From assembly GCA_964450405.1 (NCBI GenBank), contig CAYVCQ010000003.1, positions 186,001 to 250,000 on the forward strand: 64,000 nt of DNA. Direction: 5' to 3'. Position numbers and translations under genes: made by a program. The notes beneath the pieces are model-generated. The model was not told the origin of the DNA, ran no database searches, and worked only from the letters and a program-made list of their open reading frames with translations. Shown one piece after another: positions 60,801 through 64,000 of the stretch. Within the stretch, counting starts at the first letter, position 1. Each line of letters starts with the position of its first letter. Source of the DNA: WRGT01 sp964450405. GTDB taxonomy: Bacteria; Spirochaetota; UBA4802; UBA5550.

Positions 60801-61544
60801 TTGCATAAATATTCAATTGCAGTTTTATTCTTATTCATTTTATTCACAAACACTTATGCTCAATCTGTTACTGCATCAGATGATAAAGATATAACAGAAC
60901 GATTAAACTTTATTCAGAATCAGATGAATGAAGAAAAATTTTATGCAACATTCTGGACATGCGGCTGGACGGCATTTAATGGCGGCTCCTCGGCATATTT
61001 CTATTATATAGCCGCGAAAACTAATAATAAAGCAGATAAGGTTACCAACAATGTTATTGCCATCGGTTCAACAATCGCTACTATAGGGAATATCGTTGCG
61101 CCCATGGTGAGCATGTATGCACCTTATTTTCTCGATGATATGCCTGATAGAACTTATGCTGAAAAAGCCGTAAAACTAAAAAAGGCCGAAGACTATCTTG
61201 AAGATGGATCAACACTTGAAGTTTTCGGCCGTTCATGGATTGCTCATTCAATTAACGTCGTTACTTCTTCTGCAGCAGCATTTATTGTGGGATATGAATA
61301 TCGTAAAACAATGAAAGATTACGGCAAAAACCCAAATCGCGAAGCTTTAATAATTTTCTGCGAATGTTTTCTCTCTGGAGAATTACAAATATGGTCACAG
61401 CCGATGCAGCTTGTTTCAGCAGAAAAAGAATACAACCAAAGATATCATAAATCAGACAATAATGAGAATAAGGTTACATTTTTTGTTTATCCGGAATTTG
61501 AAGAGAATGTTCAATTTACTGCTGGTGTTGCGAGCTCTTTCTGA
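60801..61544 (+). CDS. Exported protein of unknown function with hydrophobic segments
   Basis: 247 residues, not recognised. TTG 60801 follows AAAGGAAA and opens a signal peptide (MHKYSIAVLFLFILFTNTYA, then QS). The mature part has three hydrophobic stretches (GGSSAYFYYIAA; VIAIGSTIATIGNIVAPMVS; INVVTSSAAAFIVGYEY) separated by charged helical loops, for example KLKKAEDYLEDGS. This suggests an inner-membrane protein with a cleaved signal, or a helical envelope protein. The C-terminus is hydrophilic and ends ASSF. A terminator follows at 61640. Confidence 0.6.
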   Translation: MHKYSIAVLFLFILFTNTYAQSVTASDDKDITERLNFIQNQMNEEKFYATFWTCGWTAFNGGSSAYFYYIAAKTNNKADKVTNNVIAIGSTIATIGNIVAPMVSMYAPYFLDDMPDRTYAEKAVKLKKAEDYLEDGSTLEVFGRSWIAHSINVVTSSAAAFIVGYEYRKTMKDYGKNPNREALIIFCECFLSGELQIWSQPMQLVSAEKEYNQRYHKSDNNENKVTFFVYPEFEENVQFTAGVASSF

Positions 61545-61639
61545 TTTATAAAAATTGATTTTACAGCAATTCATTTTTGCAGACATAGTTATCAATAAAC
61601 ATCGGATTTCTCGAATAATTTACTTATAAATGGACATAA

Positions 61640-61670
61640 AAAAAGGCTGCCCATTTGGAACAGCCTTTTT
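61640..61670. terminator. Bidirectional intrinsic terminator before rpsU
   Basis: AAAAAGGCTG (61640-61649) pairs with CAGCCTTTTT (61661-61670) around an 11-base loop. The A and T runs at its edges let it work in both directions for the convergent genes ending at 61544 (+) and 61693 (-). Confidence 0.87.
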
Positions 61671-61692
61671 ACTGAGAATTTTCTACTGCCTA

Positions 61693-61938
61693 TTATTCTT
61701 TTCCGGCTCCGCGACCAGTCTTTTTCGTTCTTGAGTTCTGAACCTGCATTCTTCTCATCTTTTTGATTCGACGTCTTTCAGCTTCTTCTTTTTTACGTTT
61801 CTTCTCTTCGCTAGGTTTTTCATAATATCTTCTTCGCTTGAGTTCTTTGAAGATGCCTTCGAATGCCATTTTTTTCTTCAGATTCTTAAACGCTTTCTCG
61901 ATGTCGCCATTAACCTCAACCTCTAATGGGCTTGTCAT
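61693..61938 (-). CDS. rpsU: 30S ribosomal protein S21
   Basis: 81 residues. Core S21 features are EVEVNGDIEKAFKNLKKKMA, FEGIFKELKRRRYYEKPSEE and a very basic helical tail KRKKEEAERRRIKKMRRMQ with an extended end RTKKTGRGAGKE. S21 binds near the 3' end of 16S rRNA and helps translation initiation. The tail is slightly longer than the 58-70-residue common form. It is encoded alone, just downstream of a redox operon. Confidence 0.95.
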   Translation of the reverse strand: MTSPLEVEVNGDIEKAFKNLKKKMAFEGIFKELKRRRYYEKPSEEKKRKKEEAERRRIKKMRRMQVQNSRTKKTGRGAGKE

Positions 61939-62020
61939 AGAAATTCACATCCTTTATATAATATATTTTGATTAACACTCCAATCTGGTACATTTTTGTC
62001 AATTTAAAAACGGAATTTTT

Positions 62021-62686
62021 TTAAATTCTATGATCTTCTCTTATAATCATTCTTGATCCGCCGTGAAGGCTGTAGCTCCAGTTTTTCGGTGCTTTTATCG
62101 TTTTAAGCTTATCCAGCTCGCCGATTGTTTTAAGCCTGTTGTAGATCAGCTGCCATGCGCATGGACGGTCAGGTCTCACTTCGCACCTGTCCTCTTTTGA
62201 ACCGCTGCACGGTCCGTTTAGCATATGTTTGGCGCATCTTGTTATGGGGCAAATTCCGCCATACATATGGAGTACACACTTTCCGCATGATATGCACTTC
62301 TCGGTCCATGTTGCTCTCTCTTCAAGGATACCGATAAATTCCGTATCAAGACCTGCGTATACCGGTTTATCGAATCTCTCCGCCATTGCCTGAACACCTG
62401 CACCGCATCCCAGCGAAAGCACTACATCGTTTCTTGAAATGGCATCGGCTGCTTTTTCTATAAAAATATTGTCGCACTGTCTTTCAATAGTGAGTTCTTC
62501 AACCTCAAATCCCATGTTCTTCAGATTAGAAGATATGCGGAGGGCTGATGAGATTATACTCACTTCACGTTCACCGCCGGCAAGACATACCGTTACACAG
62601 GTACCGCAGCCCAGTACCAGTATTTTTTTATGGCCATCAAGCATCTCTGTCAGTTCGGGAATGCTTTTTCTCTGCGCTACTATCAT
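62021..62686 (-). CDS. metV: Methylenetetrahydrofolate reductase C-terminal-domain protein (MetV-like)
   Basis: A 221-residue protein of the MTHFR_C family. The first half has KILVLGCGTCVTVCLAGGER and VVLSLGCGAGVQAMAERFDK. The second half is a Cys-rich zinc/Fe-S region: CISCGKCVLHMYGGICPITR, CAKHMLNGPCSG and DRCEVRPDRPCAWQLIYNRL. In acetogens and related anaerobes this MetV protein is the partner of MetF in methylene-THF reduction and is often encoded with HdrA/MvhD. Its ATG overlaps the mvhD stop by 4 bases, so the operon order is hdrA, mvhD, metV. No metF lies downstream in the window. Confidence 0.87.
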   Translation of the reverse strand: MIVAQRKSIPELTEMLDGHKKILVLGCGTCVTVCLAGGEREVSIISSALRISSNLKNMGFEVEELTIERQCDNIFIEKAADAISRNDVVLSLGCGAGVQAMAERFDKPVYAGLDTEFIGILEERATWTEKCISCGKCVLHMYGGICPITRCAKHMLNGPCSGSKEDRCEVRPDRPCAWQLIYNRLKTIGELDKLKTIKAPKNWSYSLHGGSRMIIREDHRI

Positions 62687-63144
62687 ACCTCTATCTCCTC
62701 TTTCACTTTCATTGTCTCTGCATTGACCTTTCCTGATAGAGGATTAGGCCCGAGTTTTTTTACTGTTTCAATCATATCATTTATCTGATCAACAAATGGT
62801 CTGGCCATAGCGGCAGAGATATTGATCATTCTTATACGTTCCTCTTCAAGTCCGGCCTCATAGAGAATTGTCTGAGTGTACCCGACTCTCCCCTTTGCAA
62901 GAAAGTTCCCTTCTGTGAAGTGACATCCGCCTTCAAGACATCCTGCAACAAGTATACCATCAGCACCTTTTTCGAATGCCTTCATGAAGAAATTGACTTC
63001 CAGTCTTCCGGTACATGGTGTCCGGACAATTCTTACATTGGGCGGATATTGCAGTCTCATGGAACCGGCAAGATCCGCTGCTGAATACGAACAGTACTGG
63101 CAGCAGAATGCTATTATTACCGGTTCAAAATTTTCGTTACTCAT
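62683..63144 (-). CDS. mvhD: Hydrogenase/heterodisulfide reductase iron-sulfur subunit MvhD
   Basis: 153 residues of the MvhD family: VIIAFCCQYCSYSAADLAGS (about residues 9-28), VRIVRTPCTGRLEVNFFMKA, ADGILVAGCLEGGCHFTEGN and RIRMINISAAMARPFVDQIN. The Cys residues bind a [2Fe-2S] cluster that passes electrons to the HdrA flavoprotein. ATG 63144 with GAGGAA upstream is preferred over GTG 63156. It lies between hdrA and metV and is translationally coupled to metV. Confidence 0.9.
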   Translation of the reverse strand: MSNENFEPVIIAFCCQYCSYSAADLAGSMRLQYPPNVRIVRTPCTGRLEVNFFMKAFEKGADGILVAGCLEGGCHFTEGNFLAKGRVGYTQTILYEAGLEEERIRMINISAAMARPFVDQINDMIETVKKLGPNPLSGKVNAETMKVKEEIEV

Positions 63145-63165
63145 TATATTCCTCACAAATTTATT

Positions 63166-63222
63166 GCGATGCAGCTCCTGCGGGAGCTTGTTAAGGAGCT
63201 CGGCCCCTTTAGACCCCTTTGG
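63166..63222. repeat. Dispersed repeat overlapping the hdrA stop codon
   Basis: GCAGCTCCTGCGGGAGCTTG, TTAAGGAGCT, GGCCCCTTTAGACCCC. It is related to 49452-49500. The TTAGACCCC block read on the minus strand supplies the last codons and stop (TAA 63211-63209) of hdrA. Confidence 0.6.
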
Positions 63223-64000
63223 AAACAGTACTCTCAGTAAGTCCCTCTATCAGATTTTCAAGCATTACAGTAAACTGCTCTGTTTCAAAATGATTAAGCT
63301 TAATTGCTCTTGCGGGACACTCTGATGCGCAGATTCCGCATCCCATACATTTAGCAGCGGCAATCTCACCCTTCCCATCGATATTTGCAAATGGTGCTCC
63401 ATATGGGCAGGCGTGGACGCATGTCATACATGATATGCACTTATCCTGATTAACCTCCGACACAACCGCCCCAACCTCGAGCATTGTCTTTGAAAGCACC
63501 GTTGCCGCACGGGATGCAGCTGCGCGTGCCTGAGATATATTTTCATCAATCATCTTCGGGGAGTGTGCAAGCCCGCAGAGATAGATACCCTCTGTTGCAA
63601 AATCAACCGGTCTCAATTTAACATGGGCCTCAAGAAAAAATCCGTCTGAATTGAGCTGCAGTTTAAGCATATCCGACATTGCCCTGTTCCCTGCCGGAGC
63701 ATCTATACCGGTACTGAGTATTACATTATCAGCCTCGATCTCTACTATATCGCGAATATCAGGGCTTTTTAGATTAATAAGAAGTTTAGCATCTCCAGAG
63801 ACTACAGGCGGATTTTTCTCGTCGTATCTGATGAATACCACGCCGGCTTTACGGGCTTCCATGTAGTATTTTTCTCTGAATCCGTAAGTTCTGATATCGC
63901 GGTACAGAACATAGATATTCGTATCGGGATTCTCTTTCTTAATTCTCAGCGCATTTTTAATCGCCATTGAACAGCACATTCTGCTGCAGTACTGCCGCTC
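63209..64000 (-). CDS. hdrA: HdrA-like FAD/Fe-S oxidoreductase, 3' part (5' end outside window)
   Basis: The open frame runs to the right window edge; 263 residues are visible. It begins inside the flavoprotein part (YCSRMCCSMAIKNALRIKKE), then NIYVLYRDIRTYGFREKYYM, NVILSTGIDAPAGNRAMSDM, FATEGIYLCGLAHSPKMIDE and ISQARAAASRAATVL. A two-cluster ferredoxin end follows: CISCMTCVHACPYGAPF and CMGCGICASECPARAIKL. HdrA carries FAD and is the electron-bifurcating or electron-distributing subunit of heterodisulfide-reductase-like complexes. With MvhD and MetV it probably feeds methylene-THF reduction. The C-terminal residues after the ferredoxin may partly derive from an intergenic repeat. Confidence 0.9.
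   Translation of the reverse strand, partial: ERQYCSRMCCSMAIKNALRIKKENPDTNIYVLYRDIRTYGFREKYYMEARKAGVVFIRYDEKNPPVVSGDAKLLINLKSPDIRDIVEIEADNVILSTGIDAPAGNRAMSDMLKLQLNSDGFFLEAHVKLRPVDFATEGIYLCGLAHSPKMIDENISQARAAASRAATVLSKTMLEVGAVVSEVNQDKCISCMTCVHACPYGAPFANIDGKGEIAAAKCMGCGICASECPARAIKLNHFETEQFTVMLENLIEGLTESTVSKGV

Noticed and set aside
1..64000. tRNA or rRNA genes
   Set aside because: I looked through the gaps for cloverleaf ends and T-loop-like GGTTCGAATCC motifs and for rRNA blocks and found none; short matches were not supported by pairing.

Overview
The window is an AT-rich, gene-dense chromosomal segment from a Gram-negative, probably strictly anaerobic bacterium. The Gram-negative reading rests on many lipoproteins, beta-barrel proteins ending in Phe and a TatA component. 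The anaerobic reading rests on formate dehydrogenase maturation (FdhE), HdrA/MvhD/MetV electron-transfer genes, glutaconate CoA-transferase, and a membrane complex related to energy-converting hydrogenases. The mix of FecR, fibronectin-III, SUMF1, NHL and DUF1566 surface proteins with a FapA-type DUF342 protein suggests Spirochaetota or a similar deep lineage. That placement is an inference and is weak. No rRNA, tRNA, CRISPR array or classical insertion sequence was seen.

Layout. 0.1-6.5 kb: phosphate transporter with its PhoU-like partner, a DEAD-box helicase, a small secreted protein, the ATPase and permease of an energy-coupling factor transporter, and a 74-residue Sm-like candidate. 6.6-8.8 kb: a minus-strand run ending in tsaC. 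9.6-12.1 kb: a DUF1573 lipoprotein with an in-frame UGA at a conserved Cys and a SECIS-like hairpin (probable selenoprotein), overlapping glgX. 12.5-16.9 kb: a DUF1858 protein, a coiled-coil protein, a membrane/HD fusion and a decayed MNT/HEPN gene pair.

16.9-30.9 kb is a surface-protein island on the minus strand. It holds an ECF sigma factor, a membrane FecR regulator, a FecR lipoprotein, three paralogous fibronectin-III/beta-barrel proteins, and lipoproteins carrying beta-helix, SUMF1, DUF1566 or NHL modules behind related leaders. A matching promoter motif lies before the sigma gene and before one barrel gene. An Rpn-type nuclease gene flanked by about 190-bp direct repeats interrupts the island.

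31.3-39.3 kb is a seven-gene operon: an HTH-PTS EIIA regulator followed by a Hyf/complex-I-like membrane complex whose large subunit lacks all nickel-ligand cysteines (Ehr type). 39.4-43.2 kb: a DUF1846 gene bracketed by palindromes, and gctAB. 43.2-55.1 kb, mostly minus strand: citrate synthase, a PP2C phosphatase, pgi, a MagIII-like glycosylase, fdhE-tatA, a FapA-type protein, asd, yhbY, a new 35-codon membrane ORF and rarA. 55.3-61.5 kb: topB, an unknown protein, an enoate/dienoyl-CoA reductase and an unknown secreted protein. 61.7-64 kb: rpsU, then metV-mvhD-hdrA, with hdrA running off the window. Several families of short GC-rich or palindromic repeats fill most of the longer intergenic gaps.
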